DNA of 64,000 nucleotides from Lucinisca nassula (GCA_963580285.1 OY757010.1:149530675-149594674), one strand, 5' to 3'; positions 54,346 through 64,000 are shown, counted from the first letter of the stretch. A program made the numbers and translations. Notes: generated by a model from the sequence alone, not told the origin.

Positions 54346-54729
54346 ATATGAAAAAATACACCGAGAAAGGCCATTGGCTTTTACACGATACAAGTAAGCC
54401 GATAATGACCATAGTCAACAAAAATTGAAAACAAATTAGAAAACAAAATTTAGAAAACAAAAATTATATTAATGTTTTTTTGACAAAGTCGTTCATGTGG
54501 CGTTCATGTGGCGTTCTTTGTGCCTGTAGTACTTGGCGGGCGCCGTGGGTGTGCGATCGTTGTTGCTGGGTGCATGATGTTTGGACATTGGTTTCCGCCT
54601 AATGCTCCTGGCTCCAGACGTGACTTGCATATCGCGGTGCGTGTCGGGTGTGGGCGGTGTGCTGGGAGCGCCACATGTACAACAATTTCTTTCTAGCTTC
54701 TAGCATCATAACTGGCTGTTGCCATCATT

Positions 54730-55079
54730 ATCATATTTTTTTTTTTTTTTTGGCTCCTAATTTTAAACATTTGGTTTGTTTTGTCGTTTGCAATACCGCA
54801 TTTTACCAACGTATAGTACCAAAAGTGATTTTACAAATTTTACTTAGATTTCAGCTTTTAATCCCATTTCTTATTTCATCAAGTTGAAAACTTGTTTTAT
54901 TCCTAGACTACTGCATACATGTTTTATAAATGTTGTAAATATTGTTAATATATATATCTTTTACTTGTTAGTTAAGAGGACCATTTGGTAGATAAGAATT
55001 ATTATGCTTAATATGTTATCCTCTCTAAATAAAGGCATTATTATTATTATTATTATTATTACTATTATTATTATTATTG
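54730..55079 (+). repeat. LINE 3' UTR, severely 5'-truncated
   Basis: Non-coding 3' end with a hairpin AGAGGACCATTTGGT ... ATGTTATCCTCT, then AAATAAAGGC and (ATT)n. The same plan (GAGGGCC...CCCTCTT, AAATAAAG, microsatellite) ends the LINE at 59,751, so the two are probably related families. Confidence 0.6.
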
Positions 55080-55310
55080 TCTCTACACCATGTTATCACG
55101 TATTTAAATAACAGAGATCAAACTTCAAGTTCTTTAAATTTTATTCCCGACTAGTTTCGGTTATTACAACCTATTGTAAACCAACTATCACATAATTTGC
55201 ATAATCTGCTTCTAGCTTTTAAGGGTCTTGAGAGAAACATTCAAAGCCGGGGTATAATGAAACGGGGTGTTTAATATTAACTGTGTGTGTAGGATTCAAT
55301 ATGATCTCGT

Positions 55311-55806
55311 AATGACTAGATATTAAGTCGAAATTTCGAGATAGTAACTCGAAATTTCTACATAATAACTCGAAATTTCGAGTTAATAAGTGAAATTTCG
55401 AGATACTAAGTCGAAAATTCGAGATACTTAGTCGAAATTTCAAGATACTAAGTCGAAATTTCAGTTATTATGACGAAATTTCAAGATAGTAAGTAGAAAT
55501 TTCAAGTTATTATGTCGAAATTTCGAGATACTAAGTCGAAATTTCGAGATACTAAGTCAAAATTGCGAGTTATTATGTCGAAATTTCGAGATACTAAGTC
55601 GAAATTTCGAGATATTAAGTCGCAATTTCGAGTTACTAAGACGAAACTTCAAGTTACTAAGTCGAAATTTCGAGATACTAAGTCGAAATTTCGAGATACT
55701 AAGTCGCAATTTCGAGTTACTAAGTCGAAATTTAGAGTTACTAAGTCGAAATTTCGAGTTACTAAGTCGAAATTTCGAGATACTAAGTCGAAATTTCGAG
55801 ATACCT
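55311..55806. repeat. 21 bp minisatellite (TACTAAGTCGAAATTTCGAGA)
   Basis: About 22 units of 20-21 bp, each containing self-complementary TCGAAATTTCGA. The 21 bp period keeps both strands open (SKFRDTK-type and SKFRLSI-type heptapeptides), which explains the 84-117 codon frames without invoking a gene. Confidence 0.9.
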
Positions 55807-55839
55807 CTCAAAAGAAAAAAGTATACCTGGCCCTAATGC

Positions 55840-56045
55840 TCTTCCGTACTTTTCTTATGCGTTAGCTCACTAATGTTTTTTATCGCCTTTTTCAGTCCGC
55901 AGAAACAAGAAAAGAATTTATTTCTTTGGAAACACTCTACACCGAAACTTCAACACCTGGAACACGGATAGTTCATTAACCCTGGCTTGTTCGACCTCGG
56001 TCGTGCGTCCCTAAACATTATTCCATTAGCTCCATCCAGATATTC
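55840..56045 (+). repeat. Direct copy of 50,160-50,365
   Basis: Shares CACCGAAACTTCAACACCTG, GGTCGTGCGTCCCTAAA and upstream TTTTCTTATG. It leads into a family-D repeat in both places. Confidence 0.75.
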
Positions 56046-56472
56046 GGCCCCCGCCCATCGAGGCTTAAAGAAATATATGGGCTGCATGATGCTTCCACGC
56101 AGAGGTGAAACCGACCCGCACACGAGTACTGGTAAACCGCTTAGAGGATCTAAGCCTGCCCAGGCAAAGCGGTGCGAGAAGGTCCATCCATGTTTATAAA
56201 CCCCTTTTGGTTTCTTTGGGCGACAAGGCTTGAGATGTCATTTCATCTCTTTTACCCGACATTGATATGAAATGACATCCCAAGCCCTGTCGCCCAGTGA
56301 AACCAATAGGGTTTATAATCATGGACGGTCCGACACTCACACCGCTTTGCCTGGGCAGGCTTAGATCCTATAAGCGGTTTACCAGTACTCGTGTGTGGGT
56401 CGGATTCAGCTCTGCGTGGAAGCATCATGCAGCCCATATATTTCTTCAAGCCCCGATGGGCGGGGGCCGAGC
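56045..56472. repeat. Two family-D repeats head to head
   Basis: A minus copy (56,045-56,255) meets a plus copy (56,256-56,472) at CATTTCATCTC|TTTTACCCGAC, forming a ~430 bp imperfect palindrome. Confidence 0.8.
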
Positions 56473-56539
56473 AATGGCTCTGGCGAGACTGCGCTTATGC
56501 GATAAGTACGGTTTTACTTTGCGATAAGTACTGTTTTCT

Positions 56540-58350
56540 TAAGGGCTGATCCGAAAATCATAAAATTCATTTCTGTTGTGGTTTTACGACCCCGTAAACA
56601 CTATTTATGTCATTTTGGAGACGTTGCTGCCGATTTTGTTGGACTTTTACCCAACAATGAAATCCTTTTCTCCATTTCTCTGGGAGGAGACGCAAAATGA
56701 CCAACAAGGGTGTCGTAAAACCCAAAACAATCAATTACGAAATTTGTGATCATATTTGAAAGAAACCAATGATATCTATTCTGTTTAAGGAGCTGTGACG
56801 CTTCCGATTTTATTAATTTTAAATGTGATCATTTAAAAGAAAAATATTCAGTTATTTTTACCATCACGACGGTGTTCACAAATGAGCCAGCGCACGACAA
56901 AACCTACAATAAGACATGTGCGCCCAACGAAAACTCAGATTAGCCTGCGCGTCCGCGCAGTCTGATCAGAGTCTTCGTTGTACGCTCTAAGGATAGGTAA
57001 GGGCCAAGTGCTCCTACATGCAGCAAGAGAAGTCGCTGGTTAGACTATATCGATGCTCAGGCCTATCTGATTCTTCGCTGGGCGCACATGTAAATTGTAG
57101 GAAATGCTGTGCCCCGGCTCAAATTGCATTTGATAGATTGTGTTGTGGTTTAACCCTTGTGGATCATCATTCTGTGTCGTCTTTCTGGGGATACAGGAGG
57201 TAGTAGAGAAGGAAAGGCTGGATATGTTGGAAAGAGGCAAATGAAGAAAAAGAAGAAATAAAAACATGCCCCGTGCTGCATGATGCGTCCACGTAGAGCT
57301 GAAGCTGACCGCACATTAGTACATGTACTGTTAAACCGCTTAGAGGGCCTAAGCCTGCCCTGGTAAAGTGGTGCGAGTTGGACCGTCCGTATACATATAA
57401 ACCCTCTGCCATTTCCTCTTCTCTAACTGAAGGTGAATATCAGTTGAACGCACTGGTGACTAAGATGCTCGCCTAGCCACCCTCAAAATTGGAAAATATA
57501 CTCTTAATATTGCCATTATAACAAATGAATGTCAAACAGCAGCCATGCATGTGAAATAAGCATTCTACATTGACCGGGACAGGGGCAGTTTGACATAGGG
57601 ACATAGTGCTAATTCAGGAGACAAAGTGAGACTTATATAAAGGATATTTACTTTTTTTGTGATGAATACCAAATATGTTTCATCGAGTGTGTTGATAACA
57701 TCAAATTTTCACGCTTGCGAAGCAACGATAGAAAATTATAATGTTTTCAACACACGGAGTGACTTGGGCGATATACGGCCCGCGCCCATTGGGGCTTGAA
57801 GAAATAAATGGGCCGTAGGATGCTTCCACACAGAACTGAAACCGACCGCACACGAGTACTGGTAAACACCATAGAGGATCTAAGCCTGCCCGGGCAAAGC
57901 GGTGCGAGTCGGACCGTCCATGCTATATACTAAACCCTAATGATTTCATTGGGTGACAGGGCTTGAGATGTTATTTTATCTCAATGTCGGGTAAAAGTCC
58001 CACAACACTGGAAGCAGCGTCTCCAAAATGACCTTTAAAGTGTTGACGGTGACGTTAAACATCAAATCAAACAAACAAGACTTAGGCGATGTACTGTAAT
58101 TGAACAGCTGTGAGTAACATGCTTCGCACTCGTAAAAATTTCTAGTGTTTTCAAACACACTCGATGAAATATATTTTCAACACATTCGTTGAAATAGTTA
58201 TATTTATCGAAAAAAGTAAATTTTCTCTTTATTTTACACGAACAACAAACCAATAAAATAGTCCGGGCATGCTTCTGTAAAAATAACATGGTCATGTTAT
58301 TATTCACAGTATATTTTCATAGTGTGATAATATCATTTTTATTTGTTTCA
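56540..58350 (-). repeat. Segmental duplication copy c (inverted)
   Basis: Inverted relative to copies a and b: GCGCACGACAAAACC hairpin region (56,870-57,110), D-like (-), ~100 bp of the CATTTGTTATAATGG block, the CACTCGATG foldback (57,640-57,770), D(-) at 57,774-58,076, and the GTGAAATCAATGC-type foldback. Confidence 0.75.
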
Positions 58351-58410
58351 GATCTGCATTTATTTCCCCGCTAAGTATTAAATAAAATATTTTCAATCGT
58401 CTATGAGTTG

Positions 58411-58481
58411 AAGGTATCTTGTGTGCATGCATCAGAATCGCCTCTTTGAGGCGATTCTGATGCATGCACACAACATGCCTT
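58411..58481. repeat. Palindrome, GCATCAGAATCGCCTC variant
   Basis: Arms AAGGTATCTTGTGTGCATGC..ATCAGAATCGCCTC with near-perfect complement; centre CTCTTTGAG. Confidence 0.85.
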
Positions 58482-59750
58482 TTCAAAATTATATAAGAAA
58501 AAAAATCCCCAAATATATTCATATTCCCATGGACCCAAGAACAAATTATTAGTGTTCAAGTTTTTGAAGTTTTCTTATTAGCTCACCTGAGCACGAAGTG
58601 CTCATGGTGAGCTATTGTTATCAGTCATTGTCCGTCGTCCGTCGTGCGTCGTCTGTCATCAACAATTGCTTTAAAAGACTACTCCTCCTAAACCATTTGA
58701 CCAATTTCTTTTAAACTTCACAGGAATGTTGCCTAGGTGGCTCCCTACCAAAATAGCTAAATCGTTCCCTCCAATGAACAAGATGGCCACCAGAGCTAAA
58801 AATATAAATTCATTAAACGACTACCCTTCCCATACTCATTGGCCAATTTCATTCAGACTTCATTGGAATGTTGCTTAGGTGACCTTCTACCAAAATAGCT
58901 TAAACCGTTCTGCTCCGATGAACAAGATTGCTGCCACAGCTAAAAATAGAAAAATCTTTAAAAGACTACTCCACTACTCCACCGAAACAAGATTGCTGCC
59001 ACAGCTAAAAATAGAAAAAATCTTTAAAAGACTACTCCACCTAAACCCCTGTGCCAATTTCATTCAAACTTCATAGGAATGTTGCTTAAATGACCCTCTA
59101 CCAAAACAGCTAAAATTGTTCTGCTCTGCTAACAATATGGCCGCCAGAGCTAAAAATAGAAAAACTTCAACAATTTGTTTAAAATGCTTACTCCTCCTTA
59201 ACCCTTGGGTCAATGTCAGTTAAACTTCATAGGAATGTTGCTTAGGTGCTGTCTACCAAAAAAGCTAAAATCTTTCTGCTCTGATGAACAAGATGACCGC
59301 CAGATCTAAAAATAGAAAAATCTTTAAACGACTACTCCCCCCATACCCATGGGCCAATTTCATTGGAATGTTGCTTAGGTAACCCTCTACCACAAGAGCT
59401 AAAACGGTTCTGCTCTGATTAGCAAAATGGCCGCCATATCTAAAAATAGAAAAAACATCGTAAATTTGTTTCAAACGCGAGCTCTTCCTTAACCGTTGTG
59501 CCAATTTGATTCAAACTTCACAGGAATGTTACATAGATGAGTTCCTACCAAAATAGCTAAAATCGTTCCGCTCTGATGAGCAAGCATAGAAAGAAATCTT
59601 CAAACGAAACTTCCGCCTCCGCTCATCGGGGCTAGATTGGCTGCATGATGCTTCCAAGCAGAGCTGAAACCAACCCGCACACGAGTACTGGTAAACCTCT
59701 TAGTGGATCTAAGCCTGCCCAGGCAAAGCGTTGCGAGTCCATGCTTATAA

Positions 59751-60649
59751 TTCATATCAATGACTTACCATTGGTGTTATCTGATGAAGTTCATTCGATT
59801 GATTTATATGCAGATGATACAACGATTTATGACATGCACCCTGATTTAAAAACACTACACTCTAATTTGCAACATTCTCTTCTTAAACTGCATATATGGT
59901 GTAAACAAAATGGCATGCTCCTTAACGCTGAAAAAAAAATAAAAATCATGTTAATTACTACTAGACAGAAGCGTATATTGCTCCATAAAGATAGTTACAC
60001 TTTAGCATATAATGGCATCAATTTGGAATTGACAACAGGTGATAAGATACTTGGTGTAAATGTTGATCAAAATTTGCAGTGGACTAACCATTTTCAATAT
60101 GTTTGTAAAAAGGTTTCTTCATATATTTGGCTTCTATCAAAAATAAAATCGTATTTAAGTATTGAACATAGGTTGATGTTCTATAATGCTTACATCCAGC
60201 CACAATTTAAATAATTGTAATATTGTTTGGGGAAATTCTTCTCATTATAATGTTTCGCAAATAACAAAACTTCAAAGACGAGTTTGTAAAAATATTCTAG
60301 GTAATGAATATTCGGATCTTGAAACTGCAAGGAGGCGATTAAATATTTTATCTTTCGATCAAAATGCATTTGTCAACAAATCAAAAATAATGTATAAAGT
60401 GATGAACAGTATGGTTCCACAATATATTAAAGAACTTTTTCAGTTACGAGCAGATACTTTACCCGACACATCATTACGATCTATTTCGAATCAGAATTTT
60501 GCTATCACAAAACCAAATATGAGTTTATTTAAAAACAGTTTATCTTACTCTTGACCGGTCATATGGGATACAATTCCAGCGAATATAAAGAATTCGTCAA
60601 CACTTAATACTTTTACTAAACATGTAATAGAATGGATTACGAAGGAGTA
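59751..60649 (+). pseudogene. LINE reverse transcriptase, partial and frameshifted
   Basis: Frame 1 (to 60,212) starts HINDLPLVLSDEV and holds the catalytic YADDT (~59,807) and the LGVNVDQNLQWTNH block (~60,055). A frameshift near 60,200 moves the sense to a second frame (NNCNIVWGNSS, LQRRVCKNILG, MYKVMNSMVPQYIKELF). A TGA at 60,552 interrupts SLSYS*PVIWDTIP, after which sense continues to ~60,649. It once copied LINE RNA at the target site; now inactive. Confidence 0.8.
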
Positions 60650-60906
60650 ATTCTTTTCTTTGTATGTATCAAGCATTTATACCTCCACCCCAGTCCTGCA
60701 TTGTAAATATCATTTTCATATTTATATAATGTTTTTTTGTAAATATTCTTCACCATATTTTTCATTGATCGTCTTTTCATCATGTTTGTATATATTGTTA
60801 CACATGTACATATTGTTGTGAAAGAGGGCCCCATGGAAGACTGGTGTAAACCAAATGGGTCACCCTCTTAAAATAAAGAATTTACTTACTACTTACTTAC
60901 TTACTT
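59751..60906 (+). mobile_element. Jockey/CR1-like LINE, 5'-truncated
   Basis: Begins inside the RT domain and ends with a 3' UTR hairpin (GAGGGCCCC..CCCTCTT), AAATAAAG and a (TTAC)n tail. TAA at both edges may be a short target duplication. No endonuclease domain. Confidence 0.8.
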
Positions 60907-61372
60907 ACTAAATCCTAATGGTTTCATTGGGTGACAGGGCTTTAGGTGTCATTTCATCTCAGTGTCGGGTAAAAGTCCCACAAAATTGGAAGCAACGTCT
61001 CCAAAATGACCTTTACAGTGTTGACGGGGACATTAAACCTCAAATCAATCAACAAATCAAACGACAACTCCTCCTGTACTCTTGGGCCAATTTCATTCAA
61101 ACTTTATAGGAATGTTGCTTAGTTGACCCTCTATCAATATGGCCGTCAGAGCTAAAATAGAAAAACACTGTAAATTTGCTTCAAACGCGAACTCTTCCTA
61201 AACCCTTGGGTCAATTCAATTCAAACTTCACAGGAATGTTGCCTAGGTGACACCCTACCAAAATAGCTAAGATCGTTCCGCTCTGACGAACAGGATGGCC
61301 ACCAGAGCTAAAAATAGAATGCACTAAAGACAGTAACATTCAGGTGACCGAATCAGGACCCTCTGGGCCCTC

Positions 61373-61539
61373 TTGTATATAGTATAAACTATAAGTATCA
61401 GTAGAATTTGTTTAACCCATTGTATACTAGTGGACTCTTCCATTGCTATATGTTGGACAAGTCCATTTGTCATATAAGGGGTGGTAGGCCTATTTTTTCA
61501 TATGTTGCTCATTTTGGACGAAATAACCTGTAGCTCAAA
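61373..61539. other. No recognised feature
   Basis: Short spacer before the minisatellite. Confidence 0.4.
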
Positions 61540-61765
61540 AAAGTTAGCAGGATGGCAGGACAGCAGGATGAAACATGTTAAATTAGCAGGATGGCAGGAC
61601 AGCAGGATGAAACGGTAAGTTAGCAGGATGACAGGACAGCAGGATGAATCATAATAAGTGAACAGGATGGCAGGACAGCAGGATGAAAAATTAAGTCCGC
61701 AGGATGGCAGGACACCAGGATGAAACTAATAATTTAGGAAGATGGAAGAACAGCAGGATGATAGT
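61540..61765. repeat. ~39 bp minisatellite (AGCAGGATGGCAGGACAGCAGGATGA)
   Basis: Six units spaced 37-40 bp. The core GCAGGATGGC..CAGCAGGATGA also occurs singly inside the complex satellite at ~63,305 and ~63,790, linking the two arrays. Confidence 0.88.
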
Positions 61766-61862
61766 TTGTTCTGAATTTCAAAAAAATATACAACCATGTT
61801 ATTGGCACCTATAGCTATGTTAGAAACTAGAAATCAAATTTAGCCCCTTCCTGTCTTTAAAG
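61766..61862. repeat. Complex satellite, left flank
   Basis: TTCTGAATTTC..AGAAACTAGAAATCAAATTTAGCCC..TCTTTAAAG matches the unit at ~63,340-63,432; it ends at the retrozyme insertion point. Confidence 0.8.
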
Positions 61863-62076
61863 ACAGTGCAGTTTATATTTTACTTTTGGTCCTTTGAGAT
61901 CAGCGTGAATATTCTGAGAAATCAGAACTAAATTATTGGTTTAGACTCGTATTCTAGACAGGTTTTTAATTATTTGGACCCCATTTTGATTTATATCAGT
62001 CTTTGAATCGACTGCCTATTTGAAATTCGCAAAATTGCAGTATGTTTCCCCTGGCTTTCTTTTCCGGATCATTACA

Positions 62077-62122
62077 GGGTCACTGATGAGGCTTTATTAG
62101 CCGAAACTACGTAGTATGACCC
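62077..62122 (+). ncRNA. Hammerhead ribozyme 1 (type I)
   Basis: Stem I GGGTCA (62,077-62,082) pairs with TGACCC (62,117-62,122). Core CTGATGAG; stem II GCT-TTATT-AGC closed by G-C; CGAAA; minimal stem III CTAC/GTAG with no loop bases; then TA. Predicted self-cleavage after A62,116 (GUA triplet). All invariant core positions are present. Confidence 0.92.
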
Positions 62123-62302
62123 ATCTTCTTTCTTATGAATGTTTTCATTGGTCTTAAAGGAACTCATTTTTTTATTTTTATTTGCCTTCACTGCAGCTGG
62201 TGTTGTGCCGTGTGGCGGCCGTAAAACGTCTCCCCGTACATCAACCATAGTGCAGTTTATATTTTACTTTTGGTCCTTTGAGATCAGCGTGAATATTCTG
62301 AG

Positions 62303-62473
62303 TGAGTGAGTGAGTGAGTTTTTTAGTTTTACGTCCCACCAACAGCTAAGGTCATACGGAGACGGGACCTCGGTTTAAAGACTCATCCGAAAGTCTGGAG
62401 AAGCCCGGGATCGATCCTGCGATCCCTGGTTTACAAGGCGAGTAGCGTAACCACTGCACCACGGAGGCTTCTA
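62303..62473 (-). repeat. tRNA-derived SINE, family A, in the retrozyme
   Basis: Minus-strand copy with (GAGT)n at its left edge (tail) and head CGTGGTGCAGTGGTTACGC. Perfect 14 bp duplication GTGAATATTCTGAG at 62,289-62,302 and 62,474-62,487. Confidence 0.92.
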
Positions 62474-62645
62474 GTGAATATTCTGAGAAATCAGAAATAA
62501 ATTATTGGTTTAGACTCGTATTCTAGACAGGTTTTTAATTATTTGGACCCCATTTTGATTTATATCAGTCTTTGAATCGACTGCCTATTCGAAATTCGCA
62601 AAATTGCAGTATGTTTCCTCTGGCTTTCTTTGCCGGATCATTACA

Positions 62646-62691
62646 GGGTCACTGATGAGGCTTTATTAGCCGAAACTACGTAGTATGACCC
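62646..62691 (+). ncRNA. Hammerhead ribozyme 2 (type I)
   Basis: Identical core and stems to ribozyme 1; predicted cleavage between 62,685 and 62,686. Confidence 0.92.
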
Positions 62692-63028
62692 ATCTTCTTT
62701 CTTATGAATGTTTTCATTGGTCTTAAAGGAACTCATTTTTGATTTTTATTTGCCTTCACTGCAGCTGGTGTTGTGCCGTGTGGCGGCCGTAAAACGTCTC
62801 CCCGTACATCAACCATAGTGCAGTTTATATTTTACTTTTGGTCCTTTGAGATCAGCGTGAATATTCTGAGAAATCAGAAATAAATTATTGGTTTAGACTC
62901 GTATTCTAGACAGGTTTTTAATTATTTGGACCCCATTTTGATTTATATCAGTCTTTGAATCGACTGCCTATTCGAAATTCGCAAAATTTCAGTATGTTTC
63001 CTCTGGCTTTCTTTGCCGGATCATTACA

Positions 63029-63068
63029 GGGTCACTGATGAGGCTTTATTAGCCGAAACTACGTAGTA
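63029..63068 (+). ncRNA. Hammerhead ribozyme 3, 3' strand of stem I absent
   Basis: GGGTCA, CTGATGAG, stem II, CGAAA, CTACGTAG and TA are present, but the sequence stops exactly at the predicted cleavage nucleotide (63,068) and switches to satellite. Not self-cleaving as it stands. Confidence 0.9.
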
Positions 63069-63069
63069 A

Positions 63070-64000
63070 TTTAAAGCGTACGGCCGCGAAAACCCAATTT
63101 TCGTCCTGCCACAAATGCACCCAGATGAAAAATTGTTCCAAATCACAAAACTTTTACCATCATGTTGTAGGCAACAAAAATCTATGTAAGAAAATGGAAA
63201 TTAAATTTTGCTCCGATCAGCGTTTAAAGCGTACGGCCGTGAACACTCAATTTTCATCCTGCTGGAAATGCAACATCAATTTTCATCCTGCTGAACCTGT
63301 CCAGTTAGCAGGATGGCGGCACAACAGGATGAGAAATTCTTCTGAATTTCAAAATATTTACCACCATGTTGTAGGCACCTAATAACTATGTAAGAAACTA
63401 GAAATCAAATTTAGCCCTTTCCCGTCTTTAAAGCAGCATACGGCCGAGAAAACCCAATTTTCGTCCTGCCACAATTACACGCAGATGAAAAATTGTGTCA
63501 AATCACAAAACTTTAACCATCATGTTGTAGGCAACACAAATCTATGTAAGAAACTGGAAATTATATTTGGCCCCTATCACTGCATAAAGCGTACGGCCGT
63601 GAAAACTCAATTTTCATCCTGCTGGAAATGCAACATAATGAAAAGTTGATCGGACCCTCAAAACTTTAACCACTATCGGGTAGGCAACAAAAACCTATAT
63701 GGAAATGTAGCAGTCGAATACGGCCCCGTTCGTCCGTTCAAATGTAGTACACAAAAGAACCGTTTTCATCCTGCTGAACCTGTCAAGTTAGCAGGATGGC
63801 AGCACAGCAGGGTGAGAAATTCTTCTGAATCTCAAAATATATACCACCATATTGTAGGCACCTAAAAACTATGTAAGAAACTAGAAATCAAATTTAGCCC
63901 TTTCCCGTCTCTAAAGCGTGCGGCCGGTACGGCCGCGAAAACCCAATTTTCGTCCTGCCACATATTCGCCCAGATGAAAAATTGTTTCAAATCACAAAAC
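63070..64000. repeat. Complex satellite (TACGGCCG..CAATTTTCGTCCTGCC)
   Basis: Units begin with TTAAAGCGTACGGCCG at ~63,072, 63,224, 63,430 (AGCAGCATACGGCC), 63,588 and 63,914, alternating two or three subtypes: one with CCCAATTTTCGTCCTGCCAC, one with CTCAATTTTCATCCTGCTGG, and one with the GCAGGATGGC minisatellite core. It extends beyond the window. Frames in it are accidental. Confidence 0.85.

Larger units (their letters stand above)
59612..61056 (-). repeat. Family-D repeat split by a LINE
   Basis: Parts 59,612-59,750 and 60,907-61,056; they meet at the normal CATGCTTATAA|ATCC(C)TAATGGTTTC junction. Confidence 0.8.
58576..61372 (+). mobile_element. Pearl/Helentron-like element with nested SINE-like repeat and LINE
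   Basis: Starts with hairpin AGCTCACCTGAGCACGAAGT..GGTGAGCT and a GTCCGTCGT stretch. The middle holds ~150 bp tandem units (ACTTCA(C/T)AGGAATGTTGC, ACCAAAATAGCTAAA, ATGGCC(G/A)CCAGAGCTAAAAA). It ends with AGGTGACCGAATCAGG and a CCCTCTGGGCCCTCTTGT hairpin end. Interrupted at 59,612-61,056 by a family-D repeat that itself contains a LINE. Confidence 0.7.
61863..63069 (+). mobile_element. Hammerhead retrozyme array (2.7 monomers)
   Basis: Tandem ~383 bp monomers: a partial one to 62,116, one to 62,685 (contains a SINE) and one to 63,068. Each ends in a type-I hammerhead ribozyme. The array sits in a satellite unit with TTTAAAG at both sides (61,856-61,862 and 63,070-63,076). Non-coding. Such elements, with self-cleaving multimeric RNAs, are known from metazoans including bivalves and are thought to use PLE-type reverse transcriptase. 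Confidence 0.85.

Noticed and set aside
55512..55865. Frame of 117 codons with SKFRDTK repeats, and an 84-codon frame on the other strand
   Set aside because: Both come from a 21 bp minisatellite whose period is divisible by three; no start context, domain or non-repeat coding sequence.
59645..59760. In-frame extension of the LINE RT into upstream sequence
   Set aside because: The first ~35 codons are the family-D repeat read by chance in the same phase; the LINE begins at ~59,751.

Overview
The window looks like a piece of a repeat-rich mollusc genome, most likely a bivalve. The evidence is indirect: one intronless rhodopsin-type GPCR with lophotrochozoan character, and dense nested tRNA-derived SINEs, foldback MITEs, Penelope-like retroelements, Helentron-like elements carrying ~150-170 bp tandem repeats (the 'pearl'/HINE type described from oysters and clams), and a hammerhead-ribozyme retrozyme. 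There are no bacterial features (operons, Shine-Dalgarno sites), no rRNA genes, and no tRNA genes outside SINEs. The only convincing intact host gene is the GPCR at 26,002-27,690 (+). Almost everything else is mobile, foldback or satellite DNA.

Layout. 0-10 kb: Tc1 transposase remnant, a diverged ~140 bp tandem array, old SINEs and foldbacks. 10-13.3 kb: Penelope-like element (PLE) copy 1, decayed and with its RT core removed. 13.3-19 kb: young SINE insertions with perfect target duplications and two Helentron-like elements whose insertion sites can be read. 20-24.3 kb: a 5'-truncated LINE, a PLE tail, and PLE copy 2, which keeps a 332-codon RT frame. 24.5-25.6 kb: a 96 bp tandem repeat and the first of four 235 bp MITEs. 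26-29.3 kb: the GPCR, a MITE just after its stop codon, and an array in which the gene's 3' end is repeated five times. 29.4-31.6 kb: two blocks of a GATATC-centred minisatellite around SINEs. 31.6-36.5 kb: TTAA-flanked MITEs and foldbacks. 36.75-40.55 kb: a DNA transposon with ~650 bp inverted repeats, an ISL2EU-like DDE transposase, and a Helentron-like insertion inside the transposase frame. 41-58.5 kb: a segmental-duplication mosaic built from the same families. 58.6-61.4 kb: a tandem-repeat element containing a SINE that contains a LINE. 61.5-64 kb: a minisatellite and complex satellite interrupted by a retrozyme array with three hammerhead ribozymes.

How the parts relate. The PLE copies supply (or once supplied) the kind of reverse transcriptase thought to mobilise hammerhead retrozymes, and a retrozyme lies in the same window. 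LINE 3' ends may serve the SINEs. The DDE transposase is the only recognisable autonomous DNA-transposon remnant apart from Tc1 fragments. The order of many insertions can be read from nesting and from unoccupied copies of the same site inside the window. The strongest leads are the hammerhead retrozyme with its cleavage-site-exact 3' end, the GPCR-tail array, and the Helentron-like element that splits the transposase frame. Family names are from recognition of motifs and structure only; no database search was possible.
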